Source of the DNA: CAYRGQ01 sp964423925
Lineage (GTDB): Bacteria > Bacteroidota > Bacteroidia > Sphingobacteriales > Sphingobacteriaceae
Direction of reading: 5' to 3'
DNA: 64,000 nt
Assembly: GCA_964423925.1 (NCBI GenBank)
Contig: CAYRGQ010000012.1
Coordinates: 4,954-68,953, forward strand
A model generated the notes under the pieces. That model saw only the letters and a list, made by a program, of their open reading frames with translations. It did not search any database and was not told where the DNA came from. Below, one piece after another: positions 63,715 through 64,000 of the stretch; position 1 is the stretch's first letter; the number at the start of each line of letters is the position of its first letter. Made by a program: the position numbers and the translations under genes.

Positions 63715-63849
63715 ACGTTATTGAAGTTTATGTTTTCTGATGTAAAACTACTTTTTATTTTGGGCATTGTTGACTTTTAGGAAAAAATCATTCGGTGTTG
63801 CGAGCCAGGTTTTCGGCAAGCTCCAGTGCAACGGGTGGCTAAGCTAAAG

Positions 63850-63857
63850 TATATTTG
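63850..63857 (+). promoter_or_regulatory. -7 element upstream of the LacI-type gene
   Basis: TATATTTG matches TAnnTTTG and predicts a leader of about 85 nt to the ATG at 63946. No clear -33 box is seen. Confidence 0.5.
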
Positions 63858-63945
63858 GATTGTTGCTAAATTCGGTCTATTTTTAGCCGCCGCCTGAAGT
63901 TTCGGTGCCGGAGATATCGAGCTTAATAGGGCGAAAATAAACCGA

Positions 63946-64000
63946 ATGAAGAAAAAAATACTGATTAGCGACATTGCTAAAGAATTAGGCGTTTCCGTCA
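63946..64000 (+). CDS. LacI-family transcriptional regulator, 5' end only
   Basis: The window ends after 18 codons, reading MKKKILISDIAKELGVSV. This is the start of a LacI-type helix-turn-helix (ISDIAKELGVSVSTVSR type), with the first helix and the turn visible. It diverges from the GH92 gene and probably controls a carbohydrate-use locus that continues to the right. The effector and the rest of the protein lie outside the window. Confidence 0.7.
   Translation, partial: MKKKILISDIAKELGVSV

Noticed and set aside
1..64000. CRISPR arrays, insertion sequences, prophage, tRNA or rRNA genes
   Set aside because: No regular direct repeats, transposase or integrase frames, att-like repeats, or cloverleaf sequences were seen in the intergenic regions.

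Overview
The window looks like a chromosomal segment of a Bacteroidota bacterium, most likely of the Sphingobacteriaceae type (Pedobacter/Parapedobacter relatives). The reasons are the promoter -7 motif TAnnTTTG (several times with a TTTG box 20 nt upstream), the near absence of Shine-Dalgarno sequences, many lipoproteins with SxC-type lipoboxes, and family content typical of that phylum: DUF3127, DUF4197, DUF2911, DUF5683, GH92, DUF4091, FHS-type sugar transporters and a parA-parB-DUF5683-dapB-lepB gene order. It is densely coding (about 53 genes). I see no rRNA, tRNA, insertion sequence, prophage or CRISPR array. Family names come from recognising sequence motifs; no search was run.

Layout. 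1-7.0 kb: a small lipoprotein and the AddAB-type helicase/nuclease pair. 7.0-13.2 kb: a MarR regulator with a palindromic operator candidate, then a fatty-acid beta-oxidation operon of fadN-A-E type. 13.4-16.2 kb: an operon with a beta-barrel outer-membrane protein between two YceI-family lipid-binding proteins. 16.6-18.4 kb: a lipoprotein, an ECF sigma factor and its membrane partner. 18.4-24.7 kb: nitroreductase, peptidase T, tandem universal stress protein, DUF4197 lipoprotein, and three consecutive exported proteins whose families all act on phosphodiester or phosphate-ester bonds. 24.9-32.7 kb: DUF2752/TM2 membrane proteins, HD hydrolase, rRNA methyltransferase, DUF3127 OB-fold protein, fumarase, DapF and HtrA protease. 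32.8-36.5 kb: bacilliredoxin, AhcY, an NAD-precursor salvage pair (PnuC plus NadR-like kinase) and a small barrel protein. 36.8-45.1 kb: CarB without its regulatory domain, a ribosome-associated protein, an MFS exporter, a SNF2 helicase and DUF937. 45.2-49.0 kb: GltX, diverging from a histidine kinase-DinB-thioesterase operon. 49.3-54.0 kb: sugar transporter, DUF4091 glycosidase-like lipoprotein and DUF2911 protein. 54.0-60.7 kb: diadenylate cyclase, PdxJ and the lepB-dapB-DUF5683-parB-parA operon. 60.9-64.0 kb: FMN reductase, a GH92 alpha-mannosidase and the first 18 codons of a LacI-type regulator.

Most of the window is housekeeping. The parts most worth follow-up are the YceI/barrel/YceI operon, the secreted phosphodiester-processing cluster, the AddB protein that lacks the iron-sulphur cysteines, the OB-fold protein ending in an SSB-like acidic tip, and the MarR operator candidate. 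I found no clearly new multi-gene defence or mobile system.
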